A DNA stretch of 43,654 bases from Euryarchaeota archaeon UBA439 (GCA_002497245.1 DANB01000038.1:1-43654); one strand, 5' to 3'. Shown: positions 26,300-34,708, counted from the first letter of the stretch. The notes: a model not told the origin generated them from the sequence alone. Program-made: numbers and translations.

Positions 26300-27322
26300 T
26301 TAGCCGAAGAGATCACCAAGTCCACCGAACTCCTGTGTCTCCTCTTCCTCTTCTTCCTCTTCAGTAGCCTCAGCTACTTCTTCGGTTGCATTAGAGGCTG
26401 CAACAACCGATTCACTAGCCGCCGAAGCAGCAGCACCAAGTGCTGCTGACAATTCTTCGTCTAGTGCTGAGGAATCTAATTGACCTGCTAGGGCCAAAGC
26501 ACGTGCATTAGCACGTGAAATGAATAGAGGCGAGGTTGTTTCATTTGCAACTCCTGCCTCAACAGCAACTGAAAGTGCCTCTCCACTTGCTTTCGAAAGC
26601 AGTGTTGGCATTGTTTGTTCAGAGAACCAACACACGTTGCATGCAAGGTTGAATGCCCCTGATGTTGCTGTAATAATATCTGTACGTGTTTGATCTAAAT
26701 CAATATTCAATGCAGATGCAGGGAAGAAGAAACCATCTTCTATTGCACCAGTTAGAATAATTCCAATTTCTATAGGATTAATATCTAATTTTGCTAGCAT
26801 TATTCCTAAGTCACCGGAAATAGGTTGTCCTTTCTCAACAACTGTAGTAGTTTTTTGAATTGCAACTTTACCTTTATCGATTTTTGCAGGAATACCGACA
26901 GCGTTGAATTCTCCAACGATTGGTCCTGGACCAAATGAAGTTGGACCCTTTTCAACAATAATATCGCTCGGAGCTAGTTCTCCTTCCTTAGCAGCACGTC
27001 CTTGACGTGTTTTTTCTAGTTCTAAGAATAATTCGAAGGGATTTAATTTATCAGATTGAACGATACAAGGTTGAACAGCGCTTTCCATCAGAGTTTCTAA
27101 CTCTTCACTATTTCTTCCAGAATTTTCCCATGCTAATCTAATCAATGTTTTCTTAGCCATAGTAATTTTCATTGAATCTCTTAGATTACTTCTCATGTCT
27201 AACATGTTTCCAGCAGGAACTCCGCCAACATCAACAATCCCAACAACTCCATCAGAATTTAAAACATCTGTCAACTCTTGAACTCGATCCTTTTTCCACG
27301 GGGCAATCTTAGGAATAATCAT
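26300..27322 (-). CDS. rplP0: Ribosomal protein P0 (archaeal L10)
   Basis: A 340-residue acidic stalk base that anchors P1 dimers to 23S rRNA. Seen are the N-terminal rRNA-binding domain ('WKKDRVQELTDVL', 'MAKKTLIRLAW'), the archaeal insertion domain ('GPGPIVGEFNAVGIPAKIDKG'), P1-binding helices near 240-300, then an acidic run and 'FGGLGDLFG', the same tail type as P1. The length is normal for archaea. Its ATG overlaps the rpl1 stop by four bases (ATGA), which indicates translational coupling. Confidence 0.97.
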   Translation of the reverse strand: MIIPKIAPWKKDRVQELTDVLNSDGVVGIVDVGGVPAGNMLDMRSNLRDSMKITMAKKTLIRLAWENSGRNSEELETLMESAVQPCIVQSDKLNPFELFLELEKTRQGRAAKEGELAPSDIIVEKGPTSFGPGPIVGEFNAVGIPAKIDKGKVAIQKTTTVVEKGQPISGDLGIMLAKLDINPIEIGIILTGAIEDGFFFPASALNIDLDQTRTDIITATSGAFNLACNVCWFSEQTMPTLLSKASGEALSVAVEAGVANETTSPLFISRANARALALAGQLDSSALDEELSAALGAAASAASESVVAASNATEEVAEATEEEEEEEETQEFGGLGDLFG

Positions 27323-27963
27323 TCAACCACCTCTACCTTTATCGATGGCCCCATTGAAGTTTTAACATAACAAGAACGAATATTTCCTGCACCACGCTCT
27401 AACTTACTAGTCACTCTAGTCCAAATTGCCATAGCATTAGCAGTTAATTCATCCATACCTTGTTCCCGGGAACCAAATGCTGTGTGAAAAGTTACTTTAT
27501 CTCTTGATCTTACTATTGTTGTACTCTGTAGACCATTAGCAATCATTGCAGGGTCTAGAGTTGGAGGAACTGGCCGAGGCATTTTACCACGAGGACCTAG
27601 AACTACACCGAGATATCTTCCAACAGTCCCCATATGTGGGATTTCTGATAAGAAGAAATCATATTGTTTAGCCATTTTACGAGCTTGTTGTCTGTTTCCA
27701 CCTAGGTCTTCGATAGTTGCAGGGTCAATTACGCTGATGCCAGCAGCGCGTGCTTTAGTTGCCATTTCACTACCTGCAAACATTGCTATACGCACCTCCT
27801 TCCCTCTTCCGGAGGGTAAACGAACTTCTTCTTGAATACGATTTACAGGATTCTTCAAATCGACATCTTTGAGTGTGATTGCCATCTCAAAGGATTCTAC
27901 GAACTTACGTTCAGGGGCATTCTCTATTGCTTGTTGAATAGCGTTCTGGATATTTTCTTGCAT
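27319..27963 (-). CDS. rpl1: Ribosomal protein L1
   Basis: A 214-residue L1 protein of the mobile L1 stalk. The two-domain pattern is present: 'RKFVESFEMAITLKDVDLKNP' at the N-terminus, 'FLSEIPHMGTVGRYLGVVLGPRGKMP' in the second domain, and a C-terminal strand 'KTSMGPSIKVEV'. The start is taken at 27963 because GGAGGTGA lies just upstream and the family begins there; the frame is open to 28005. In archaea L1 can repress its own operon by binding mRNA, but I did not identify a binding site here. Confidence 0.96.
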   Translation of the reverse strand: MQENIQNAIQQAIENAPERKFVESFEMAITLKDVDLKNPVNRIQEEVRLPSGRGKEVRIAMFAGSEMATKARAAGISVIDPATIEDLGGNRQQARKMAKQYDFFLSEIPHMGTVGRYLGVVLGPRGKMPRPVPPTLDPAMIANGLQSTTIVRSRDKVTFHTAFGSREQGMDELTANAMAIWTRVTSKLERGAGNIRSCYVKTSMGPSIKVEVVE

Positions 27964-28016
27964 TTTTTTCACCTCCGTGGTCAGCGAGGTTTCCCTCTCC
28001 CACAATTCGTGATAAC

Positions 28017-28295
28017 TCAGCTAAAGTGTTCGCTGAATTCCCCCTTACTCATTCTATCGAGTGCTTCTTTAGGTGCATAACCTTCTACATTTACTCTCAT
28101 TGCAACACAAGTTCCCATAACCTCACGGCATCTTGCATACAGATTCGCACCTGTTAGTCGATCTTCTTGTTCAGTAGCAATTTTCTTAATTTGATCCATA
28201 GTCAAATTTTCAGATGCCTCCTCCCAAGAACCATTACACTTCTTTTTACCTAACGCTTGAACAACTTTGTGTGGTGTTTCATTACGCGCTGACAT
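28017..28295 (-). CDS. rpl11: Ribosomal protein L11, C-terminal domain only
   Basis: A 92-residue protein that matches only the rRNA-binding C-terminal half of L11: 'ENLTMDQIKKIATEQEDRLTGANLYARCREVMGTCVAMRVNVEG' corresponds to the family's 'gdlTmeqi.kIAk.K..dl.a.....a.keVlGTc.SmGv.VeG'. Normal archaeal L11 is about 160 residues. The N-terminal domain, with the proline-rich 'GPPLGPALG' segment that contacts elongation factors, is absent. The truncation looks real: GGAGGT at 28303-28308 serves the ATG at 28295, an in-frame TAG lies at 28329-28331, and only 85 bases separate it from spt5. Operon position (spt5-rpl11-rpl1) is the usual one. Confidence 0.88.
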   Translation of the reverse strand: MSARNETPHKVVQALGKKKCNGSWEEASENLTMDQIKKIATEQEDRLTGANLYARCREVMGTCVAMRVNVEGYAPKEALDRMSKGEFSEHFS

Positions 28296-28302
28296 GTGTA
28301 TG

Positions 28303-28308
28303 ACCTCC
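28303..28308 (-). promoter_or_regulatory. Ribosome binding site fixing the short L11 start
   Basis: GGAGGT on the minus strand, seven bases ahead of the ATG at 28295. With the in-frame stop at 28329-28331 it shows that translation of L11 begins at the C-terminal domain. Confidence 0.75.
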
Positions 28309-28380
28309 TTTAATTGTGTCTCGCCGACCTACCTTCACTATTTGAGCGTGTTGCGTTGGTCTTTGATCTCCTATGTTTGA

Positions 28381-29247
28381 TTATTCTACACGTTGTGTAA
28401 CTCTTACTTGGTCAGCTCTAACTGTTAATGCTACAGGAACTGCAGCTTCGAATAACTCAACAGTAACTTCTTCTTTTGACTCAGTAACACGAATAACACG
28501 TGCTGATTGACCTCTGAATGCTCCACCATGAATTTCCACGATACAACCTTCTTCGATTCCTGTAGTAGCTGCCTTTGGCTCTAAGTATGGAAGAACATCT
28601 TCAAGAGGAGACTCACCATCCAAAACCTTTCTACAATTTTTTATAGGGGTGGTTGAAACTCCAGCCCTACCAATTAGTTTCTCAACATGATGGAATGCAG
28701 AAGCTTCAACAAAAATATATCCTTTCATGTAGTTAGGGCTCAATACACCGTATATCTCATCTTGAATATCCATTAGTGAACCACTTCCAGAGAGTCTTGC
28801 TTGAATCTCTTTTGCAACATTTTGTTCTTGTCCAATACTGGTTTTAAGAATATACAGGAAAGAGGCGACATCACCATACATGTCTCTAAGACTTGGAGTG
28901 GAGTATTCTTTCTTACCAATCATACCTGGATCTACCCATTCTGAGTTTTTGTACAAGGTTTTAGGAGTAACATTATTACTTTCCGAAATAAATAAAATAG
29001 GAGTAACTTCTAGTAGTGAATTACCCATTGCAATTCCCCTAGATTTCCCTGTTCTTACATGTTGTAATTTGTCAGCCGCAATCCCAGTTGATTCGACAAT
29101 TCTTGAAACTACAGCATCTAAGTCGTTATGATCTCCATAGCCATAGACTCCATCCCAAGCACCAGGTAAATCAGAAACTTCGTCCGCCCTTTGCATAAGT
29201 AGAACTTTTTCTTCATGGCGGATAAATACTGTAAATGCGTCAGACAT
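28381..29247 (-). CDS. spt5: Transcription elongation factor Spt5 with N-terminal Nudix-like domain
   Basis: 288 residues, about twice the usual archaeal Spt5 (about 150). The C-terminal half is standard: an NGN domain (about 130-205, 'FLYILKTSIGQEQNVAKEI', 'PNYMKGYIFVEA') and a KOW domain (about 232-285, 'EEGCIVEIHGGAFRGQSARVIRV'). It binds the RNA polymerase clamp and keeps elongation processive. Residues 1-115 look like a Nudix fold: 'FIRHEEKVLLMQRADEVSDL', 'PGAWDGVYGYGD', then a helix 'DAVVSRIVESTGI' where 'REUxEExGU' is expected. Most catalytic Glu residues are missing, so a binding role is likelier than hydrolysis. GAGAGTGAT precedes the ATG at 29247. It lies 16 bases after secE, as usual. 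Confidence 0.88.
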   Translation of the reverse strand: MSDAFTVFIRHEEKVLLMQRADEVSDLPGAWDGVYGYGDHNDLDAVVSRIVESTGIAADKLQHVRTGKSRGIAMGNSLLEVTPILFISESNNVTPKTLYKNSEWVDPGMIGKKEYSTPSLRDMYGDVASFLYILKTSIGQEQNVAKEIQARLSGSGSLMDIQDEIYGVLSPNYMKGYIFVEASAFHHVEKLIGRAGVSTTPIKNCRKVLDGESPLEDVLPYLEPKAATTGIEEGCIVEIHGGAFRGQSARVIRVTESKEEVTVELFEAAVPVALTVRADQVRVTQRVE

Positions 29248-29263
29248 AAAAATCACTCTCTAT

Positions 29264-29527
29264 TTATTTCGTCAACCAATCAAAGAATGAAGGAAGTAGA
29301 TTATCCATCAAATAAAGCATAAGAAATCCAATTCCTCCAAGTACAAACATTCCTATTCCACAAACAATTACTGTTTGACGAAACTCTTCTTTGGAAGGTT
29401 TCCTAGCCATCTTCAAAATTCTTGCATAAGAACCGGTCTGAAGGCCACGAACACGGCTTTCAATCTCATCTTGCCAGTCTTGGACTTTCTCCTCGACTAC
29501 ACTAACGTTTGAGTTCTCTACAGCCAT
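29264..29527 (-). CDS. secE: Protein translocase subunit SecE/Sec61-gamma
   Basis: An 87-residue single-span component of the SecYE channel. The amphipathic helix and membrane segment show the family pattern: 'ARILKMARKPSKEEFRQTVIVCGIGMF' split across the interface, then 'GFLMLYLMDNL'. The length is slightly above the archaeal norm because of a polar N-terminal extension. ATG at 29527 is preceded by GAGGGAAAGG; the frame is open to 29590 but the upstream part is not conserved in style. Its place directly before spt5 is conserved across archaea and bacteria. Confidence 0.92.
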   Translation of the reverse strand: MAVENSNVSVVEEKVQDWQDEIESRVRGLQTGSYARILKMARKPSKEEFRQTVIVCGIGMFVLGGIGFLMLYLMDNLLPSFFDWLTK

Positions 29528-29621
29528 GCCTTTCCCTCTAAAGTGCCTCGGCGACCGACCGACCTCATTTAAGCACGTCGGGAGACCCATTGGAATTTAT
29601 CTTGGGTAAGTTTGGTTAATA

Positions 29622-30740
29622 TTAATTAATAAATTCTACAGTTCTTGTTTTTAAATTCCGCATTTGAGTATGCAAAGCCGCACCATGAATTTGTTCAGAT
29701 TTCACTCCAGTTAATACTAGCAGTACACGTATTTCATCACCCATTTCTTGATCTGTGGTTGCACCTAGAATTATTCTGGCATAAGGATTGATTCTATCGC
29801 GTATAATTTTTGCACATTTCTCAGTATCTCCTAAAGATAGACCTGGGCCGCCAACTACGTTAATCAGAGCACCTCTGGCATCTGAGATGTCAATATCTAA
29901 TAATGGAGAATGAAGAGCCTCTTCAGTTGCCTTTTCTGCCCGATCGGGACCATTAGCTTCTCCTAGACCAATCATAGCCACTCCTCCTCCATTTTCCATT
30001 ACAGAGCGTAAATCTTGGAAATCAAGATTTACTATGCCTTCCTTTGCAATCATTTCAGAAACTCCTGAAATTGATCTCATAAGTAATTCATCAGCTACTC
30101 TGAAAGCAGCATCTAGCGGTAGATCTCTTACCCCTTCAACTTCTAACAATCTTTCATTGGGCAATACTACTACAGTGTCACAAACTTCTCTCAATCTTTC
30201 AAGGCCCCATTCTGCATTTTGCCTCCTCAGAGCTCCTTCTGAAAGAAATGGATATGATACAACTGCTATAGTTAGTGCACCTGCAGTTTTTGCTAGTCTA
30301 GCAACTACATGAGCCGAACCAGTTCCTGTCCCTCCACCTAATCCTGCTGTTATGAATGCTAAATCACAATCATCTACTTCCTTTTTTAGAGAGATTTCCG
30401 ATTCATAAGCCGCCTGCTCTCCTTTTTCGGGATCACCGCCAGCTCCTCTTCCACGAGCAGTTCTACCGATTAGAACTTTATTTTCCACACCTACTCTAAG
30501 TAGATGTTGGGCATCTGTATTGATTGCCATTCCCCTTACATAAGTATCATCGAATAATCCTTCTTGTTCCAATCTTGCCACCGTATTAGATCCACAACCA
30601 CCACAACCAAAAACTCGTATCCTTGGTTGTAATGATGATAGTAGTTTAACAAGCTCTGAATCACTCTCAGTATCTACAGGTGCAGAAGGTATTCCTTCAT
30701 CTTCTTGAAGTTCCAAAACACGGTCGATGATACTCTTCAC
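29622..30740 (-). CDS. ftsZ: Cell division protein FtsZ
   Basis: A 372-residue tubulin-like GTPase forming the division ring. Key parts are 'FGCGGCGSNTVARL', 'AINTDAQHLLRV', the tubulin signature 'AGLGGGTGTGSAHVVARLAK' (glycine loop about 136-142), 'PNERLLEV', and the T7 loop 'NLDFQDLRSVM' (about 238-248), whose Asp completes the GTPase site of the next subunit. I place the start at GTG 30740: TGAGG precedes it, and the resulting 'KSIIDRVLE' resembles archaeal FtsZ1 N-termini. The frame is open to 30773. It heads the secE-spt5-ribosomal cluster, the common euryarchaeal order. Confidence 0.95.
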   Translation of the reverse strand: MKSIIDRVLELQEDEGIPSAPVDTESDSELVKLLSSLQPRIRVFGCGGCGSNTVARLEQEGLFDDTYVRGMAINTDAQHLLRVGVENKVLIGRTARGRGAGGDPEKGEQAAYESEISLKKEVDDCDLAFITAGLGGGTGTGSAHVVARLAKTAGALTIAVVSYPFLSEGALRRQNAEWGLERLREVCDTVVVLPNERLLEVEGVRDLPLDAAFRVADELLMRSISGVSEMIAKEGIVNLDFQDLRSVMENGGGVAMIGLGEANGPDRAEKATEEALHSPLLDIDISDARGALINVVGGPGLSLGDTEKCAKIIRDRINPYARIILGATTDQEMGDEIRVLLVLTGVKSEQIHGAALHTQMRNLKTRTVEFIN

Positions 30741-30828
30741 GAGCCTCAGGCGGATTGTACAGAGGATAACCATTACCCTTATTTTAATGAGTATAGTTCC
30801 TATTTTGTTAGATAATACAAATTACGAA

Positions 30829-31509
30829 TCATAATTCTAACAACTGACTTCTTGTACTATTAAATCTTACAATAAATGTATAAATTCCACCCCAAGCAGA
30901 GATTGCTAATGCTCCAGTCATTCCATTTAACTCATCGTTACCTAGTAAAATATACTGTAAGTATTCATGGTAACTAGTAACATCAATACCTGCTCCTCCG
31001 GTATAAGCTTGTATAGCAGCCATTAACAATCCTAGAAGTGTAATAATCATACGGTCAGCTCGAGAAAATCCTCCATATATTCTATCCAATCCAACAGATT
31101 GAGCTTGTGTTCCCATATATGATCCTAATAGAGTCAGTAATCCTGCTGCAAGACCTGCATTCATATTACTTACAAAAGCGGCATTCATTCCTATAGCAAT
31201 TAGTAAGCCAACATCTACAATCCTATCAATTGTATGATCCAAAAAATCTCCATATGGTCCATCTGTACCTTGATGTCTTGCCAAGGCCCCATCAAGTGCA
31301 TCTAGAACTCCTGCAACTAGAACTAGTATTACTGCTACTATTATCATTATCGAACCATTAGTATTCATCTCTGCAATAGTTAACATATAGAATCCTATTA
31401 TTGATACTAACAAAGAAGTCCAAGTTAAAACCGAAGGATCTAAATCTCCCAATTTAATTACAATTGGCTGTATCGCTTTTGTCCATTTTTCTCTCATTTT
31501 TTCTAACAT
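30829..31509 (-). CDS. CDP-alcohol phosphatidyltransferase (archaeal phospholipid head-group synthase)
   Basis: A 226-residue membrane enzyme with about six helices. The signature D-x2-DG-x2-AR-x8-G-x3-D-x3-D is complete, beginning 'DALDGALARHQGTDG' and ending 'FLDHTIDR'; the aspartates bind the catalytic divalent metals. It swaps CMP on CDP-archaeol (or a similar donor) for an alcohol, giving for example archaetidylinositol phosphate or archaetidylglycerol phosphate. The alcohol cannot be told from sequence alone. The ATG at 31509 begins one base after the stop of the AK6-like gene, and GGAGG lies within that gene's last codons, so the two are coupled. Confidence 0.9.
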   Translation of the reverse strand: MLEKMREKWTKAIQPIVIKLGDLDPSVLTWTSLLVSIIGFYMLTIAEMNTNGSIMIIVAVILVLVAGVLDALDGALARHQGTDGPYGDFLDHTIDRIVDVGLLIAIGMNAAFVSNMNAGLAAGLLTLLGSYMGTQAQSVGLDRIYGGFSRADRMIITLLGLLMAAIQAYTGGAGIDVTSYHEYLQYILLGNDELNGMTGALAISAWGGIYTFIVRFNSTRSQLLEL

Positions 31510-31510
31510 A

Positions 31511-32053
31511 TTACTCCTCCATTGTTGCAATCCAGTCTATATCTGTGTTAACAGCAGTTGGTTTGAAGTCATCTGCTATCCATTCAATAATTCGCTCTTT
31601 AATGGTATTTTGATTTTGCTCCGTGGTATCTAACTCGAACCAATTATTATCCTCTTCATTGTCATTCCATGGGCCACCAATTAATTCCCACTCAACATTT
31701 CCTTGTATTTTTTCTTTCGAATAACCTCTTTTTTCGAGTCTTGCTTCTAATATGTCTGGCTTACAACGTAGAATTATTGTTTGATCACAGGGCAATAAAT
31801 GTGAAAGATGCCCATCAATTATAGTAATATTCTCGGGCGTATTATTCCACTCATCTTTTAATTTTGAGATTAGTAATTCTATATCTATTTCTTTGGAATC
31901 ATCTGAAATATCAAGATCTCCTAAACAACCATGTTTTTCTGCTATTTTTTCTAAAGACAATACCGTGAATCCCTCACTCTTCAGTATTGTTGAAACTGTA
32001 GTTTTACCTGTTCCTGGTGTGCCGCTAAGTGCTACCCTACAACCTCCTCGCAT
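31511..32053 (-). CDS. AK6/Fap7-type adenylate kinase
   Basis: A 180-residue P-loop kinase. Motifs are Walker A 'ALSGTPGTGKTTVS' (residues 8-21), 'IIDGHLSHLLPCDQTIILRC' and the lid segment 'RGYSKEKIQGNVEWELIG'. This matches the AK6/hCINAP/Fap7 family, which links NMP phosphorylation with small-subunit ribosome assembly in eukaryotes and probably archaea. ATG at 32053 fits the conserved start; longer reading to 32161 would overlap the divergent antiporter gene and is not conserved. The C-terminal tail 'DFKPTAVNTDIDWIATMEE' is typical in length. Confidence 0.88.
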   Translation of the reverse strand: MRGGCRVALSGTPGTGKTTVSTILKSEGFTVLSLEKIAEKHGCLGDLDISDDSKEIDIELLISKLKDEWNNTPENITIIDGHLSHLLPCDQTIILRCKPDILEARLEKRGYSKEKIQGNVEWELIGGPWNDNEEDNNWFELDTTEQNQNTIKERIIEWIADDFKPTAVNTDIDWIATMEE

Positions 32054-32132
32054 ATTTGTTGGGAATTGCTTTAACGAATGAATCCTCCCTTTTGCAGGCG
32101 TAACATTGACTTCATTAGTTCTCTCGCGAGGT

Positions 32133-33260
32133 ATGATGGTTAACCTTACGAGCATCGCCAAAGCCTTTGATCCTAGAGTAAGTAAATTGAATATTTTATT
32201 AATTGCTGTTCCCCTAACCGTTTACTTCAATTATATTGCTCATGACCCAAATATTTCTTTCATAACTTCAATGATTGCTATAATGCCACTAGCTTTTCTT
32301 ATGGGCAAAGCTACTGAAGAAATTGCATTAAGGACCTCAGAATCTGTTGGAGGTTTGTTAAATGCAACTTTTGGTAATGCTGCTGAAATGATTCTTGCAT
32401 TATTAGCACTTTATGCTGCCTCCACTACTACATCTCCTGAAACAGCAGCAAACATGATTCATTTAGTCCAAGCAAGTCTTATTGGTAGTATTCTCGGTAA
32501 TTTATTACTGGTAATGGGACTTTCATTTGTTTGGGGCGGTATGCACCACTCAGAGCAGAGTTTTTCAGAAACACAAGTCAGCTCCAATAGTTCATTATTA
32601 TTACTTGCAGTAATAGTACTGATAATTCCTACAGTATTCAATTTTACAGTTGAAGGAACTGCCGGCGATGATGGTGTGGAAAAGTTATCTCATGCTGCTG
32701 CAATAATTCTTTTAGCAATATATGGATTATTTCTTTTATTCCAATTGAAGACCCATTCTCATTTATTCGCCACTGAAAACGTGCATCATGAAGAGCCAGA
32801 AATGGATCAAAAAGACGCTATATTTTTACTAATCTTAGCCACAATACTAGTTTCATGGATGGCCGAAGTATTGGTTCATTCTGTGGAATCCGCTGCTGAG
32901 CAATATCATCTTCCATATATTTTCATTGGAGTAATCCTTCTTCCTTTGTTTGGTAATGCTGCAGAACATTTTACTGCTGTATCCGTAGCTGCAAAAAATA
33001 AGATGGATTTATCATTTGCAATATCCATCGGTTCATCTACTCAAATTGCTGTATTCGTAGCACCTTTGATGATAATTGTTGCTTGGATTTTAGGAGTGCC
33101 ATTGACTTTTGAATTTGGACTTCTTGAAACAATTGCTGTATTCCTTGCGGTATCAATTGCTAACCTGATTGCGGCTGATGGTAAGTCAAATTGGTTGGAA
33201 GGATTGATGTTACTATCAACATATACAGTCCTTGGTTTAGCTTTCTTTTTCCATCCTTGA
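32133..33260 (+). CDS. Ca2+/H+ antiporter (CaCA superfamily, CAX type)
   Basis: A 375-residue membrane protein with about 11 helices in two homologous halves. The two ion-site repeats are clear: 'ESVGGLLNATFGNAAEMILAL' in the first half and 'LPLFGNAAEHFTAVSVAAKNKMDL' in the second. The Glu of each 'GNAAE' binds calcium. Between the halves lies a cytosolic loop rich in His and acidic residues ('HSHLFATENVHHEEPEMDQ'). Function: calcium extrusion driven by protons. GAGGT lies directly before the ATG-ATG pair at 32133/32136; the first is used here. It is divergent from the AK6-like gene with a gap of about 80 bases. Confidence 0.92.
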   Translation: MMVNLTSIAKAFDPRVSKLNILLIAVPLTVYFNYIAHDPNISFITSMIAIMPLAFLMGKATEEIALRTSESVGGLLNATFGNAAEMILALLALYAASTTTSPETAANMIHLVQASLIGSILGNLLLVMGLSFVWGGMHHSEQSFSETQVSSNSSLLLLAVIVLIIPTVFNFTVEGTAGDDGVEKLSHAAAIILLAIYGLFLLFQLKTHSHLFATENVHHEEPEMDQKDAIFLLILATILVSWMAEVLVHSVESAAEQYHLPYIFIGVILLPLFGNAAEHFTAVSVAAKNKMDLSFAISIGSSTQIAVFVAPLMIIVAWILGVPLTFEFGLLETIAVFLAVSIANLIAADGKSNWLEGLMLLSTYTVLGLAFFFHP

Positions 33261-33342
33261 TTAATTTTGTATTTCAAGATTTTAAACTAACATCTGTAAA
33301 AATAAGCAATTAATCAAAGACCATATACTTGTCCCTAGCAAC

Positions 33343-34653
33343 GTGAGTAGTGTTATCAAATGGTCCGATGAAGAACTTTCTTCTTACTATAATGATAACG
33401 AGATAGACATTTCTTGGCTCAATAAATCCTCCATGCATCAGTTTCGATGGAAGTCATTAAAGGGTCCTTGGGTCACATCAGACAGACGGATATCTTCTTC
33501 AAAGAAATTAATTGAATTATTTTCTAACTCAATGCCTACAGATGTTTATGTTTCAACATCTTCATGGCTTAATCCTGTAAATCTTCCTCGAATCAAAGAT
33601 AAAAAAAGACCTTCGCCAATACTTTTAGATCATTTTGTAGTTTTTGATATTGATATTAGGCCATTTTGCCTTATTCGTCTAGAAGAAGCAAGAAAGGCGA
33701 CTTTGGAACTAAGAAACTGGTTAGTTGCTAATACTGATATCAAAATTAGGCATATCACATTTTCAGGAAGTAAAGGCTTTCATATTATTGCAGACGACCC
33801 AAATAGAGCTCCATTTTCAGAACCAGACCCTGTAATAAGAGAAGAGAAAGTAAAATCTCAACGTAAGCGACTTTTGGATCAAGTGATTGAAGCCGGACAT
33901 CCTGTTGATAAGGTTGTAACAGCAGACACTAGACGTATCATTCGTTTACCTGGAACTGTTCATGGTAAGACTGGATGGATTTGTACAATTCTTAGGGAGG
34001 AATGGATTGAATTATCTGTGAAAGAATGGATAAATAAGATTCCTAGACACAAATCCGCAATTAAAATTCCTAAAAGACCACCAATTAGAATTCCTAAAAT
34101 CTCTTTTCCTCAAACGAATTTTAAATTAATGAAAAATAAAGTTGTACATCACCCACAACATACTAGTTTAGAATTAAGTAGCCATGTTTCTGGTACAAAA
34201 GATCGTTCTGCTTTTGTATCATGGTTACCTAGGAAATGGGGAGATATTCGTACATCTATAGAGAAATCACAAGAGTTATTTTGTGAACTGAAATTAGGCC
34301 CAATTGCTTATTTTCATGATCATGAGAGGGTTTTAGCAATTATTCCAAGAGCAATTCCTAGAGACTTCTTACTTAGCAATTTTACTCAAAAGGATTTCAA
34401 AAATCTTGTTTATGAAACACGTCACATGGATCATAGTTGGACCAGAATTTCAGGAAGATTGGTTGGAGAAGATTGGGAGGGTGAGATTGAACCAGTTGCA
34501 GTTCTTGGATACGAGTTTGCAGAGGGATGTTTACACCCTTGGTCAGCACCTCATCTTGAGGCATGTTCTCGTTTGGGCCTACCTATCCGGGAGCATCCAG
34601 GAGAGATTTCAGGCAGCGATAAAGTGCCAATAAGAGTTGTAATCCGGCGTTGA
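33343..34653 (+). CDS. priS: DNA primase small (catalytic) subunit PriS, zinc knuckle lost and C-terminus extended
   Basis: 436 residues; the usual archaeal length is about 330-350. The catalytic parts are intact: 'HQFRWKS' (REF-like), 'PTDVYVSTSSWLNP', metal-binding 'FDIDIRPF' (Asp102, Asp104), 'TFSGSKGFHII' (141-148) and 'VTADTRRIIRLPGTVHGKTG' (third Asp195, His207). Between the DxD motif and the next helix other PriS proteins carry a C/H-x-C-x2-C zinc knuckle; here it is cut to 'RPFCLIRLEEAR' with a single Cys. About 100 residues at the C-terminus ('AYFHDHERVLAIIPR', 'LHPWSAPHLEACSRLGLPIREHPG') are not recognised. The start is GTG at 33343. PriL is not in this window. Confidence 0.88.
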   Translation: MSSVIKWSDEELSSYYNDNEIDISWLNKSSMHQFRWKSLKGPWVTSDRRISSSKKLIELFSNSMPTDVYVSTSSWLNPVNLPRIKDKKRPSPILLDHFVVFDIDIRPFCLIRLEEARKATLELRNWLVANTDIKIRHITFSGSKGFHIIADDPNRAPFSEPDPVIREEKVKSQRKRLLDQVIEAGHPVDKVVTADTRRIIRLPGTVHGKTGWICTILREEWIELSVKEWINKIPRHKSAIKIPKRPPIRIPKISFPQTNFKLMKNKVVHHPQHTSLELSSHVSGTKDRSAFVSWLPRKWGDIRTSIEKSQELFCELKLGPIAYFHDHERVLAIIPRAIPRDFLLSNFTQKDFKNLVYETRHMDHSWTRISGRLVGEDWEGEIEPVAVLGYEFAEGCLHPWSAPHLEACSRLGLPIREHPGEISGSDKVPIRVVIRR

Positions 34654-34708
34654 GTTTATTTCCTTGTTTATTGTCGACGTTTTGTCCCAAAGGAGGAGCC
34701 TTACGGCA

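Noticed and set aside
25889..26449. Open frames rich in Ala/Ser or Leu on both strands
   Set aside because: They are shadows of the Ala/Glu-rich hinge and tail codons of P1 and P0; no ribosome site or conserved pattern of their own.
28296..28380. Possible missing N-terminal half of L11 or a frameshift
   Set aside because: Only 85 bases exist before spt5, with an in-frame stop 12 codons upstream of the ATG and no L11-like codons in any frame.
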